Below are positions 19,152-26,219 of a stretch of 64,000 nt of DNA, in pieces; the first letter of the stretch is position 1; the number at the start of each line of letters is the position of its first letter. Where the stretch lies: the NCBI RefSeq assembly GCF_019192735.1, contig NZ_JAHTKP010000002.1, positions 1-64,000 of the forward strand, read 5' to 3'. This stretch comes from Kitasatospora aureofaciens (GTDB lineage: Bacteria > Actinomycetota > Actinomycetes > Streptomycetales > Streptomycetaceae). The notes below the pieces were generated by a model, which worked only from the letters and a program-made list of their open reading frames with translations, was not told the origin of the DNA and did not search any database. A program made the translations under genes and the position numbers.

Positions 19152-19192
19152 GGGGAGCCCTCGTTCGCCCTTCGGGGCGGCCGGGGGCTCCC
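19152..19192. terminator. Terminator between glyS and a convergent gene
   Basis: GGGAGCCC (19153-19160) pairs with GGGCTCCC (19185-19192), and an inner GCCC-TTCG-GGGC stem adds to it. The tail is CTCGTTTCT. It lies 30 bases after glyS and 8 bases before the end of the convergent hypothetical gene, so it can serve both. Confidence 0.75.
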
Positions 19193-19199
19193 TCGTTTC

Positions 19200-20261
19200 T
19201 CAGCGCCTGCCCCAGCGGGAGCGGCCCGGCGTGGCGGGCGCGGTCGGCAGGCCGGCCGCGCGGAGGGCGGCCAGGGTCGCGCGGTGCCGGGCCTCGTCGG
19301 CGCGCAGGGCGGTGAGGAGCTGGTCGTACAGCTCCCGGCTGCCGTCCAGCGCGGCCGCGAGCCGGACGAGTTCGACCGGCGGGCGGAGGGCGGCCAGCTC
19401 GCGCAGCAGCACGGCGGGGAGGGGCGCCGGGAGGTCCGTCGCCAGCGCGGCCAGATCGGCCGTCGGTCGGCCGGCGGCCTGGCGCAGCAGCGTCCGTACG
19501 TCGGTGTGGCGGCCCGCCTGCTGGAGGCCGGCGGCCAGCGCCGTCAGCTCGGGCGTCGGCGCCGAGCCCCACTCCCACAGCAACGTCGCGCCGTCGGCGA
19601 CCTGTCCGGCGAGTTCCAGGGCGGCGAGGAGGGCGGGGAGGGCGTTCGCCGGGTAGCCCCAGAAGGCGTGGAACAGCTCCGCCGCCTCGTCGGCCAGACC
19701 CGCCTCGCGCAGTTCGGCGAGCACGGCGACGGCGTGCTCGGGAGTGGTGTGTGCCGTGCTGCGGGCCAGTTGCCGGGAGGCGTCCGCCGGGCCCCTTCGG
19801 GCCAGAATGCCGGCCAGGTGCGCGGTGTCGGGCGGCGTGAGCCGGGCGGCTGCCTGCGCCAGGAGGTCGGCCACCTCGGGGTGCGCGCCGCTGCGGTGGA
19901 GGGCGGTGACCCGTTGGGCGAGAGCGCCGATGTCCGGCCGCAGGGGCGGGGGTTCGGGGGTGGCGAACTGCGGTGCCTCCGGCGGCTGTTGGCGGAGGTC
20001 GTGCTCCAACGCCTGGAGCTGGTCGCTCAGTTGGAGGCAGCGGGCGCCGAGTCCCTCGCGGAGCGTGCGGGCCTGGGCCAGCTGCCGGAGGAGGTCCCCG
20101 TCCGGCCGCTGTCTGTTCGGCGAGGCCTGTACCGCTTCGGTGAGCCGCCGCTCGCGCTGGCCGGCATAACGGCTCGCGCGGAGTAACTCGTCCAGCTCTG
20201 CGCGAAGTTCGTGAGCCTGTAGCTCGCTGTCGTGCTCCCGCGTGCTCGGCCGTATGCGCAT
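19200..20261 (-). CDS. Hypothetical helical protein, Ala/Leu-rich repeats
   Basis: The product is 353 residues, starting at the ATG at 20261 with GGGGAG immediately upstream. Residues 1-100 are charged and probably coiled-coil (HELRAELDELLRASRYAG, LRQLAQARTLREGLG). The rest is a run of about 35-residue helical units with the pattern A-x-x-L-x-x-A-G-x-x-x-E-A, resembling TPR- or PPR-like solenoids. No signal peptide or membrane segment is visible. I do not recognise a named family. It is convergent with glyS. Similar long hypothetical proteins are common in streptomycetes. Confidence 0.7.
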   Translation of the reverse strand: MRIRPSTREHDSELQAHELRAELDELLRASRYAGQRERRLTEAVQASPNRQRPDGDLLRQLAQARTLREGLGARCLQLSDQLQALEHDLRQQPPEAPQFATPEPPPLRPDIGALAQRVTALHRSGAHPEVADLLAQAAARLTPPDTAHLAGILARRGPADASRQLARSTAHTTPEHAVAVLAELREAGLADEAAELFHAFWGYPANALPALLAALELAGQVADGATLLWEWGSAPTPELTALAAGLQQAGRHTDVRTLLRQAAGRPTADLAALATDLPAPLPAVLLRELAALRPPVELVRLAAALDGSRELYDQLLTALRADEARHRATLAALRAAGLPTAPATPGRSRWGRR

Positions 20262-20486
20262 GATCTCCCCACCCTGTCCATCTCGGCCCTGACTGCGGGC
20301 CATCCTGGTGTCGGGATATGGCGAGGGAGTTAAGGGAGCACGTCCAGTCGTGTGCGAGTGGTGTCAAGGAGCGCGCAGACGGCGGTCGTTGCGAGAAGTG
20401 CGCCGGTCGCGCTCCCGAGGAGCGTCGCCTCGTTCGGCTGGGCCGCTTCGCTCTCCCGCGAAGCGGCCCGGCCGATCAGACGATCC
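20262..20486. other. Spacer with no recognisable gene
   Basis: This spacer lies upstream of the hypothetical gene at 19.2-20.3 kb and downstream of the NADAR gene, both on the minus strand. I see no hairpin with a T tract, no tRNA and no convincing ORF in it. Confidence 0.4.
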
Positions 20487-21065
20487 TCATGCGGCGAGTC
20501 GGGCCCGAGCCTCCATGAGCGCGAACCCGAGCAGGTTCTCCCCGCGCCACTTGCCGGGCTGCTCCGCGCGCTCGTCGTCGGCGGCTAGCCCGATCCCCCA
20601 GACCCGGTCCACAGGACTGGCCTCGACGAGCACCCGCTTCCCCGTCCCGAGCAGATACTCCCGGAGCGCCTCGTCCTGCCCGAACTTCGCGACGTTGCCC
20701 TCGACGACCAGCTCGAACCGCCCCGCGGCCCAAGTGGCCTCATCGAACCGGCTGACCAGCCGCCCCAGCTTCTTGGCCTCGGCGGGTGTGCGGGCCTCCA
20801 GCACTCGCTGCTCGATCGCCTCGTCACCGAACATACGTGCCTTGCCGGCCATCATCCAGTGCTCGGCACTGCGGTACGTCACCCCGTCGATGGTGAAGGA
20901 GCACGGCCACCACTGGCTCAACGCCCCTTGCCCGATGCTTCCGTCCTTCCGCGCCTGATGCCCCCAGAACATCAGCCACTTCGGCCGGGCCCCGGCGATG
21001 AGGAGCGTCGCCAGCTCCTCCCGGCTACGGGCGTCGACAGGGGCCCCCACGTGCTTGTTGTCCAT
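20487..21065 (-). CDS. NADAR-family protein (YbiA-like N-glycosidase)
   Basis: From the ATG at 21065 the product is 192 residues; a TTG at 21083 could add six. It shows the NADAR hallmarks: WLMFWGHQ, then WWPCSFTIDGVTYRSAEHW and a later GNVAKFGQDEALREYLLGTG. Members such as YbiA cleave N-glycosidic bonds of toxic riboflavin intermediates, and some NADAR proteins remove ADP-ribose from guanine in DNA. The catalytic Glu in SAEHWMM is present. It has no co-directional partner nearby, so the substrate is open. Confidence 0.88.
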   Translation of the reverse strand: MDNKHVGAPVDARSREELATLLIAGARPKWLMFWGHQARKDGSIGQGALSQWWPCSFTIDGVTYRSAEHWMMAGKARMFGDEAIEQRVLEARTPAEAKKLGRLVSRFDEATWAAGRFELVVEGNVAKFGQDEALREYLLGTGKRVLVEASPVDRVWGIGLAADDERAEQPGKWRGENLLGFALMEARARLAA

Positions 21066-21202
21066 ATCGTCATTCTGACACAAACCCCTGTTGGCGACGC
21101 AACGGGATTTGAACCGTCCTGAGGCGGCCTCACGGCCCGGGTGCCGCTGCTGCTTTGTGACGGGTGGTCACCATGGATCCCCCATGGGCCGTGAAATCTT
21201 CT

Positions 21203-21218
21203 ACTACTAGCATGTAGT
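21203..21218 (+). promoter_or_regulatory. -10 hexamer nested in an inverted repeat, leaderless start
   Basis: ACTAC (21203-21207) and GTAGT (21214-21218) form a perfect inverted repeat whose 6-bp spacer is TAGCAT, a good -10 hexamer. Transcription would start near 21220, right at the ATG at 21222, so the mRNA of the AtpF-like gene would be leaderless; no ribosome-binding site is present. A repressor bound here would cover the -10 element. The half-sites resemble those of BlaI/MecI-type repressors, but the spacing differs, so the regulator is unknown. Confidence 0.55.
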
Positions 21219-21221
21219 CGC

Positions 21222-21731
21222 ATGGGACCCTTGAAGCCGGACACTGCTGAACTCGTTGTTGGCCTCATCTGCTTCTTCCTGATCTTCGGCGTACTCGGCA
21301 GGATTGTGCTGCCGCGCATCGAGAAGAACCTCGCGGCCCGCGCGGACGCGATCGAGGGCGGGGCCGAGCGCGCCGAAGCCGCCACTGCCGAGGCACGGGC
21401 CGTGTACGAGCAGTACCAGGCCGAACTCACCGCCGCTCGCCATGAGGCGGCGCAGATCCGTCAGAACGCCGCGGAGGAGGGCGCTGCCCTCATCGCCGCC
21501 GTCCGGGCCGAGGGCCAGGCGCAGCGGGACAGCCTGGTGGCCGCGGCCAAGGTGCAGCTGGAGGCCGACCGCGTGGTCGCGGAGGCCGAGCTGAAGGAGG
21601 ACGTCATCGCGCTCGCCACCGAACTCGCGGGCCGCGTGGTCGGTGAGCCGCTGGGCGACCTGCCCCGGACTCGGGCGATCGCCGACGAGTTCTTCGCCGA
21701 ACTGGACGCCAAGCCGGCCGTCACCACCTGA
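21222..21731 (+). CDS. Orphan ATP synthase F0 subunit b homologue
   Basis: The 169-residue protein has one hydrophobic helix (about 11-30) preceded by PDTAELVVGLICFF, then a long charged Ala/Glu/Arg coiled coil (about 35-145), matching the b subunit of F-type ATP synthase (AtpF) along its whole length. The TAELVVGL, EKNLAARADAIEGG and LATELAGRVVGEPL segments are b-subunit landmarks. No other ATP synthase gene is nearby: the neighbours are NADAR and a toxin-antitoxin pair. It is therefore likely a paralogue of the operon-encoded subunit. It could replace that subunit under some condition or do something else at the membrane. Confidence 0.85.
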   Translation: MGPLKPDTAELVVGLICFFLIFGVLGRIVLPRIEKNLAARADAIEGGAERAEAATAEARAVYEQYQAELTAARHEAAQIRQNAAEEGAALIAAVRAEGQAQRDSLVAAAKVQLEADRVVAEAELKEDVIALATELAGRVVGEPLGDLPRTRAIADEFFAELDAKPAVTT

Positions 21732-21753
21732 GCCCACTCCTTCTCGCCCGACC

Positions 21754-21784
21754 GAGGGCCCGGATCGCTACGATCCGGGCCCTC
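21754..21784. terminator. Terminator after the AtpF-like gene
   Basis: A perfect 14-bp stem (GAGGGCCCGGATCG, loop CTA, CGATCCGGGCCCTC) begins 23 bases after the stop codon. It lies between two convergent genes and can act for both. Confidence 0.85.
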
Positions 21785-21821
21785 TCGCATGCGCCGGAAG
21801 CAGACGAAGGCTGGATCCGCG

Positions 21822-22235
21822 TCAGCGCGCTGACGGTTGGCCGGGGGACAGCACCGGCAGGTCGCGCTCGGTGGCGGCCTCGGCCAGCCGTTTGTCGTAG
21901 GTGACGAAGGCGGTCAGTGCGTGCTCAAGATGCTCGGCGCTGGCGAGGTGGATGGCGTCCAGTGTCCGCAGATGCCTGGTCGGGAACAGCCTGGCGGCGC
22001 GAAGGATCGGGTCGGAGAGCCGGATCCGCAGCAGGCGATCGAGCAGGCCCTCCGAGGCATCGAGGAGCTCGTCCGGTGCGCCGATCCTGATGAGGGCCCG
22101 GGGGACTTCCACCTGGGCAAGCGCACTGGTCGCGTGCCCCTCGGAGCCGCGGGACGAGAGGAACGTGCGGAGTGCGGCGGACTCGCCCTCGGGGACGAGG
22201 AGCTTGAGGATCGCGCAGGAGTCGAGGTAGATCAA
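21822..22235 (-). CDS. PIN-domain toxin (VapC type)
   Basis: The 137-residue protein begins MIYLDSCAILKLLVPEGES and has the PIN acidic residues: Asp5, a Glu in the QVEVPRAL segment, the Asp of TLDAIHLASA and the Asp of TYDKRLAEAA. PIN toxins are Mg-dependent RNases that usually cut tRNA or rRNA. Its ATG overlaps the antitoxin stop by 4 bases, the normal order for such pairs. The target cannot be read from sequence. Confidence 0.92.
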   Translation of the reverse strand: MIYLDSCAILKLLVPEGESAALRTFLSSRGSEGHATSALAQVEVPRALIRIGAPDELLDASEGLLDRLLRIRLSDPILRAARLFPTRHLRTLDAIHLASAEHLEHALTAFVTYDKRLAEAATERDLPVLSPGQPSAR

Positions 22236-22525
22236 CGGTCCTCTTCCTCGCGCATCGCGTGGAGGGCGTCGGCGGCGGAGCCCAAGGGGACGTCGATCGC
22301 CGGAGGCGTCCAGTCGGCCAGGCCGCGCGCCGTAGCGGCATTCTCCGGGTCGATGGTGCCGTCCCGAACGAGGTCCTCCAGAACCCGCTGTTCGGGGTCG
22401 GGCGGCGCCAGCACCGCAATGAGTCGCCCGTTGCGGGTGATCTCGATGCGCTCGCCGGCCGCTACCCGGTCGATCAGATCGCTGGCGTGCTGCTGAAGCT
22501 GCCGGATGGGAACTCTGGCTGTCAT
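22232..22525 (-). CDS. Phd/YefM-type antitoxin
   Basis: The 97-residue protein has the Phd/YefM DNA-binding pattern VPIRQLQQHASDLIDRVAAGE followed by IEITRNGRLIAVLAPP. The C-terminal part is the toxin-binding tail. It is the antitoxin of the overlapping PIN toxin and should repress its own promoter. An ATG at 22525 was chosen because TAGCGT at 22536-22541 on the minus strand could be a -10 element with a start near the codon; a GTG at 22534 is also possible. Confidence 0.88.
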   Translation of the reverse strand: MTARVPIRQLQQHASDLIDRVAAGERIEITRNGRLIAVLAPPDPEQRVLEDLVRDGTIDPENAATARGLADWTPPAIDVPLGSAADALHAMREEEDR

Positions 22526-22614
22526 ACGACTCACGCTAGAGCTGAGCGTGCGGCGATTGCGAGCGCCGTGCGTCGACTTAATGCGAACGAGCTACGGATC
22601 TCGGCTCGGCCCCG

Positions 22615-22668
22615 CACGACGACGGCCTCGCGATCGCCAGGTGCGGCGATCGCGAGGCCGTCGTCGTG
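22615..22668 (-). terminator. 24-bp perfect hairpin after the MFS gene
   Basis: Two arms of 24 bases (22615-22638 and 22645-22668) pair perfectly around the loop AGGTGC. The hairpin lies 16 bases after the stop of the minus-strand MFS gene and upstream of the antitoxin promoter. It probably ends the MFS transcript and insulates the toxin-antitoxin operon from it. Confidence 0.85.
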
Positions 22669-22683
22669 CTGTGACCCGCGGGC

Positions 22684-24144
22684 TCAGCCGATCGAGCGCG
22701 GCAGCCGGGTGGTCAGGTACAGGATCGTGAACGACCCCAGGAGCTGGATGCCCAGGCACACGGCGAGCGCCCGGTCCATGCCGAGGCTGGGGGAGAGGGA
22801 CAGGTAGAGGGTGCCGAGGGTGGCGACGCCGAGGGCGAGGCTGGCCTGCTGGCCGGTGGCGAGGACGCCGCTGCCGACGCCGGCCCGGGCGGCGGGGACC
22901 TTGGAGAGGACGACCCGGAAGAGCGGGGTGCCGATCAGGCCCTGGCCGATGCCGGCGAGGGCGACGCCGGGGGCCATCCGCAGCGGCGAGAAGTGCGCCC
23001 AGTCGGCGAGGACGGTGACGGCGAGGGTGGCGAGGCCGGTGGCCTGGACGACGGCGCCGGCGGTGAGCACCCGGCTGCCGTAACGGCCGATCAGACGCGG
23101 GCCGGAGAGCGAGGCGGTGAAGTAGCCGACGGCCATCGGGACGAGCGCCCAGCCGGCGGCGACGGGGCCGAGGTGGAGGCCCTGCTGGAGGGCGACGGCG
23201 ATGACGAACATGAAGCCGCCGAAGCCGCTGAAGTACGGGAGCGCGATGCCGAGGCCGCGCCGCATCTCGGGGATCCGCAGCAGGGTCGGCGGCACGAGCG
23301 GGGTGGCGCCACGCTGCTCGGCGCGCCGCTCGACGATCGCGAACGCGGCGGCGAAGAAGGGGAACAGGGCGAGCAGCACCCAGGACCAGACCGGCCAGCC
23401 GGCGGCGCGGCCCTCCATCAGCGGGACGAGCAGGGAGAGCAGGGTGGCGGTGAGCAGGACCGTGCCGGGGACGTCGACCCGGGCGGCCTGGGTGGCCCGG
23501 CTCTCCGGGACGTACCGGACGGCGAGGACCACGGCGAGCAGCGCGAACGGCACGTTGAGCAGGAAGACGGAGCGCCAGCCGGTGCCGAACACGTCGGCGG
23601 CGACGAGCATGCCGCCGAGCACCTGGCCGATCACGACGGAGATGCCGCCGACCGCGCCGTAGATGCTGAGCGCCCGGCCGCGCCGGGCGCCGTCGGTGGC
23701 GGCGGTGATGGTGCCGAGGACCTGCGGGATGAGCAGCGCGGCCGAGGCGCCCTGGGCGGCGCGGGCGGCGACCAGGGACCAGGCGTCGGGGGCGAGTCCG
23801 CAGGCGAGCGAGGTGACGGCGAAGGCGGCGGCGCCGGCGACGAAGAGCCGGCGGCGGCCGAAGATGTCGCCGAGCCGTCCGCCGAGCACGAGCAGGACGG
23901 CGAAGGCGATGCCGTAGCCGGCGGCGACGAGTTCGAGGACGGCGGGGCCGGCGGCCAGGTCGTGGTCGATGGTGGGGAGGGCGACGTTGACGATGAAGAA
24001 GTCGAGCATCGGCAGGAAGGCCCCGAGCAGGACGGTGACCAGCCCGGCGGTGCCGAGGGACGGGGTGCGGGCGGCGGTGGCCGCGGTGCCGGGGGTGGTG
24101 GCGGTGCGGACCGGGGCGGGAGCGACGGCGAGTTGTTGGGTCAC
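22684..24144 (-). CDS. MFS drug exporter, 14-helix DHA2 (EmrB/QacA-like) type
   Basis: The 486-residue protein has about 14 hydrophobic segments. Diagnostic loops are MLDFFIVNVALPTIDHDL in the first helix region, LGGRLGDIFGRRR (motif A) and the antiporter-like GAVGGISVVIGQVLGGML (motif C). Such pumps expel drugs and other hydrophobic compounds using the proton gradient. The divergent XRE/MmyB-like regulator starts about 100 bp away and shared palindromes lie in between, so control by that regulator is likely. The N-terminal tail of about 30 residues is Ala/Thr-rich. The substrate is unknown. Confidence 0.92.
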   Translation of the reverse strand: MTQQLAVAPAPVRTATTPGTAATAARTPSLGTAGLVTVLLGAFLPMLDFFIVNVALPTIDHDLAAGPAVLELVAAGYGIAFAVLLVLGGRLGDIFGRRRLFVAGAAAFAVTSLACGLAPDAWSLVAARAAQGASAALLIPQVLGTITAATDGARRGRALSIYGAVGGISVVIGQVLGGMLVAADVFGTGWRSVFLLNVPFALLAVVLAVRYVPESRATQAARVDVPGTVLLTATLLSLLVPLMEGRAAGWPVWSWVLLALFPFFAAAFAIVERRAEQRGATPLVPPTLLRIPEMRRGLGIALPYFSGFGGFMFVIAVALQQGLHLGPVAAGWALVPMAVGYFTASLSGPRLIGRYGSRVLTAGAVVQATGLATLAVTVLADWAHFSPLRMAPGVALAGIGQGLIGTPLFRVVLSKVPAARAGVGSGVLATGQQASLALGVATLGTLYLSLSPSLGMDRALAVCLGIQLLGSFTILYLTTRLPRSIG

Positions 24145-24171
24145 GGGTCATACGATCCGCCCGGCCGTAGC

Positions 24172-24213
24172 CTGGTACCAGAGTGTGGTTATCCAGGTAT
24201 AAGAAGTACCTGG
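24172..24213. promoter_or_regulatory. Palindromes between the MFS gene and its divergent regulator
   Basis: CTGGTACCAG (24172-24181) is a perfect 10-bp palindrome. CCAGGTA (24193-24199) and TACCTGG (24207-24213) form a 7-bp inverted repeat with a 7-base spacer. Both share the half-site sequence CCAGGTA or its near relative. The -10-like TATAAG (24198-24203) lies inside the second repeat. This is where an autoregulated divergent promoter would place its operators. Confidence 0.55.
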
Positions 24214-24246
24214 CAACAGGATCCGCGCTGCCGCATCCTAGGACAT

Positions 24247-25134
24247 ATGAGCCTGACGACCGCCGCCGCGCAAGCCCCCGCGTACGCTCCCCCCGTGAAG
24301 GCGGCCACCCCCGCCGCCGCCCGCCGCCACGACCTGGCCGCCTTCCTGCGCTCCCGGCGCGAGCGCATCTCGCCCGACCAGGTGGGCCTGCCGAGGACGG
24401 GCCGCCGCCGCACGCCGGGCCTGCGTCGCGAGGAGGTCGCGCAGCTCGCCGCCGTCGGGGTCACCTGGTACACGTGGTTGGAGCAGGGACGGGACATCCA
24501 GGTGTCCGCCCAGGTGCTGGACGCTGTCTCCCGCGCGCTCCTGCTGGACCCGAGCGAGCGCGCGCACCTGTTCACCCTGGCCGGCGCGGACGACCCGGCG
24601 CCGGTGGTGGAGTGCCCGACGGTCACCCCGAGTGTGCGCCTGGTGCTGGAGCAGATGGCGCCGTACCCGGCCGGGGTGATCAATGCCCGGTACGCCGTGC
24701 TGGCGTACAACGCCCAGTACACCGGGATCGTGGGCGACCTGGACGCGCTGCCGCCCGAGGACCGGAATCTGATTTGGCTGGCGTTCACGCCCTCGCACTT
24801 CCGTGAGGTGCTGGTGGACCACGAGACCGAGCGCGACCTGATGGTGGCCCGGTTCCGCGCGGGGATGGCCGACCACAGCGCGGAGCCGGCCTGGAAGGCG
24901 CTGCTCGCCCGGCTGCTGAACGCCTCGCCGGACTTCGCGGCGGCCTGGCAGCGGCATGACGTGATGCGGCCGGGCAACGGACTCAAGCGGTTCCATGTGC
25001 CGGGCGTCGGCCTGTTGCACTGCGAGTACACGAACTTCTGGCTGGGGCCTCGTCAGGGCTCGCGGATGATCGCGTACACCCCGCGCGACGAGCAGACCCG
25101 CGAGCTGATGAACCGTCTGCCCAGCAGGCTGTAG
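24247..25134 (+). CDS. XRE-family regulator with MmyB-like ligand-binding domain
   Basis: The 295-residue protein starts at the ATG at 24247. Its N-terminal helix-turn-helix (about 28-95) contains RRTPGLRREEVAQLAAVGVTWYTWLEQGR, the signature of the streptomycete MmyB-like family, written here only in part: TPGLRREEVAQLAAVG then TWLEQGR. The rest (about 110-285) matches the MmyB-type ligand-binding domain. Members regulate a divergent transporter or oxidoreductase gene. The MFS exporter beside it is the natural target. Confidence 0.9.
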   Translation: MSLTTAAAQAPAYAPPVKAATPAAARRHDLAAFLRSRRERISPDQVGLPRTGRRRTPGLRREEVAQLAAVGVTWYTWLEQGRDIQVSAQVLDAVSRALLLDPSERAHLFTLAGADDPAPVVECPTVTPSVRLVLEQMAPYPAGVINARYAVLAYNAQYTGIVGDLDALPPEDRNLIWLAFTPSHFREVLVDHETERDLMVARFRAGMADHSAEPAWKALLARLLNASPDFAAAWQRHDVMRPGNGLKRFHVPGVGLLHCEYTNFWLGPRQGSRMIAYTPRDEQTRELMNRLPSRL

Positions 25135-25140
25135 CGGTCG

Positions 25141-25527
25141 TCAGGCGCGGACGGCACGCCCGAGCAGCACGCACACGGCGGCGAGCGGCAGTTCGACGCA
25201 GCACGCCATCACCAGCGCCGCGAGTATCGCGTGCCCGGGCCCGGCGCACGCGATGTCCGCCAGCGCGTCCCCGGCGAGCAGCAGGGCCACCGCCCCACCC
25301 GCCCAGCGGGCGGCGGCACTGCGGCGGTGGCGCAGCGCCGCGTCGAGCGAGAGCAGGGCGGCGAACTCCAGCAGGTCGAGGACGACCCACGGGGTCTCGT
25401 GGCAGACCGCGAGCACCCCGAGCCACGGCAGCAGCGCCACCGCGGCCATCACGGGCACCCGCTCGAAGCGCTCCGGGAGGACGAGGGGAACGGCGGCCGG
25501 ACGCCCGGCCAGCACCGCGGTACTCAC
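25141..25527 (-). CDS. Hypothetical membrane protein
   Basis: The 128-residue protein has three to four hydrophobic segments (about 27-45, 48-63, 75-92 and 100-122), with basic loops such as RHRRSAAARW. I do not recognise a family. Its start overlaps the stop of the upstream hypothetical gene by 4 bases, so both are made from one transcript. It converges tightly (6 bp) with the XRE regulator gene. Confidence 0.65.
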   Translation of the reverse strand: MSTAVLAGRPAAVPLVLPERFERVPVMAAVALLPWLGVLAVCHETPWVVLDLLEFAALLSLDAALRHRRSAAARWAGGAVALLLAGDALADIACAGPGHAILAALVMACCVELPLAAVCVLLGRAVRA

Positions 25528-26084
25528 GCCGCACCCCCGGCCGCCGCCAGCGCACCCCGCCGCACCCGGACCCGCTCCAGCGTCAGCCGCTCGACCCCGC
25601 CCGCAGCGGGGTGCTCGACCACGACCCCGTCGAACGGCCCCTCGGCCCAGGCGAGCCAGAACCGCCCGCCCACCGTGACGACCTCAGCCGCCACGGCGGC
25701 CCGCGCACCGCGAAGGACCCCCCGCAGCCACCCGCCCCCGGTGAACGCCACCGCCGGCGCGGTGCCGTCCGCCGCCAGCCGCCCCCAGGCGAGCACCTGG
25801 TACGCCCGCCCGCCGGCGGCCGAGCGCCGCCCCCCGCGCAGCAGCTGCGGGGTGAGCCGGGCGGCGACCAGGACGTCGGCCAGCTCGCCGTGCTCGTACA
25901 CCTCCAGCGCGGCCCGGCCGCGGCCGGCGCCCACGCTGCGCACCGACCAGGGCCCCACCCCGGCCGGCAGCGTCCAGTCCGGCCCCGCCGCCGGGCGGAG
26001 CGCGCCCCCGGGAACACCCCCGTGGTCCCCGGGGACGGGCCGCCCGTGCGGCGGAGTGGCGGAGTGCGATGCAGTGCTCGTCAT
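25524..26084 (-). CDS. Hypothetical Gly/Ala-rich protein
   Basis: From the ATG at 26084 the product is 186 residues. It is rich in Gly, Ala, Arg and Val with a beta-strand-like pattern (VVTVGGRFWLAWAEGPFDGV). There is no signal peptide or membrane segment. I do not recognise a family. It is the first gene of a two-gene operon with the membrane protein, and is divergent from the two-component system across a 22-bp palindrome. It could therefore be a target of that system. Confidence 0.6.
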   Translation of the reverse strand: MTSTASHSATPPHGRPVPGDHGGVPGGALRPAAGPDWTLPAGVGPWSVRSVGAGRGRAALEVYEHGELADVLVAARLTPQLLRGGRRSAAGGRAYQVLAWGRLAADGTAPAVAFTGGGWLRGVLRGARAAVAAEVVTVGGRFWLAWAEGPFDGVVVEHPAAGGVERLTLERVRVRRGALAAAGGAA

Positions 26085-26141
26085 GCCGTCAAGCTTTCCG
26101 CCGCACCCGCCCCGTTGTCGGTAGTGCCCCACACCGAACCG

Positions 26142-26163
26142 GGGGTGTAGCTAGCTACACCCC
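26142..26163. promoter_or_regulatory. Perfect 22-bp palindrome upstream of the two-component operon
   Basis: GGGGTGTAGCT is followed directly by its reverse complement AGCTACACCCC. It lies 57 bp before the histidine kinase start and 58 bp before the divergent hypothetical operon. A perfect dyad at this position is a strong candidate operator for the NarL-type response regulator encoded next to it. Confidence 0.65.
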
Positions 26164-26219
26164 TGCCCGGCAGACCCCTTCATGGCGGGCGATGATCACG
26201 GCCCTCTACGCTGTCCGCC

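Noticed and set aside
21092..21170. A full tRNA gene on the minus strand
   Set aside because: Only a T-arm-like piece is present. The T stem does not pair well, and no matching acceptor or anticodon arm exists.
22993..24246. Upstream extension of the XRE/MmyB-like gene, antisense to the MFS gene
   Set aside because: The extension is low-complexity Gly/Glu/Asp and lies opposite a clear transporter gene. The regulator family starts at about 24247.
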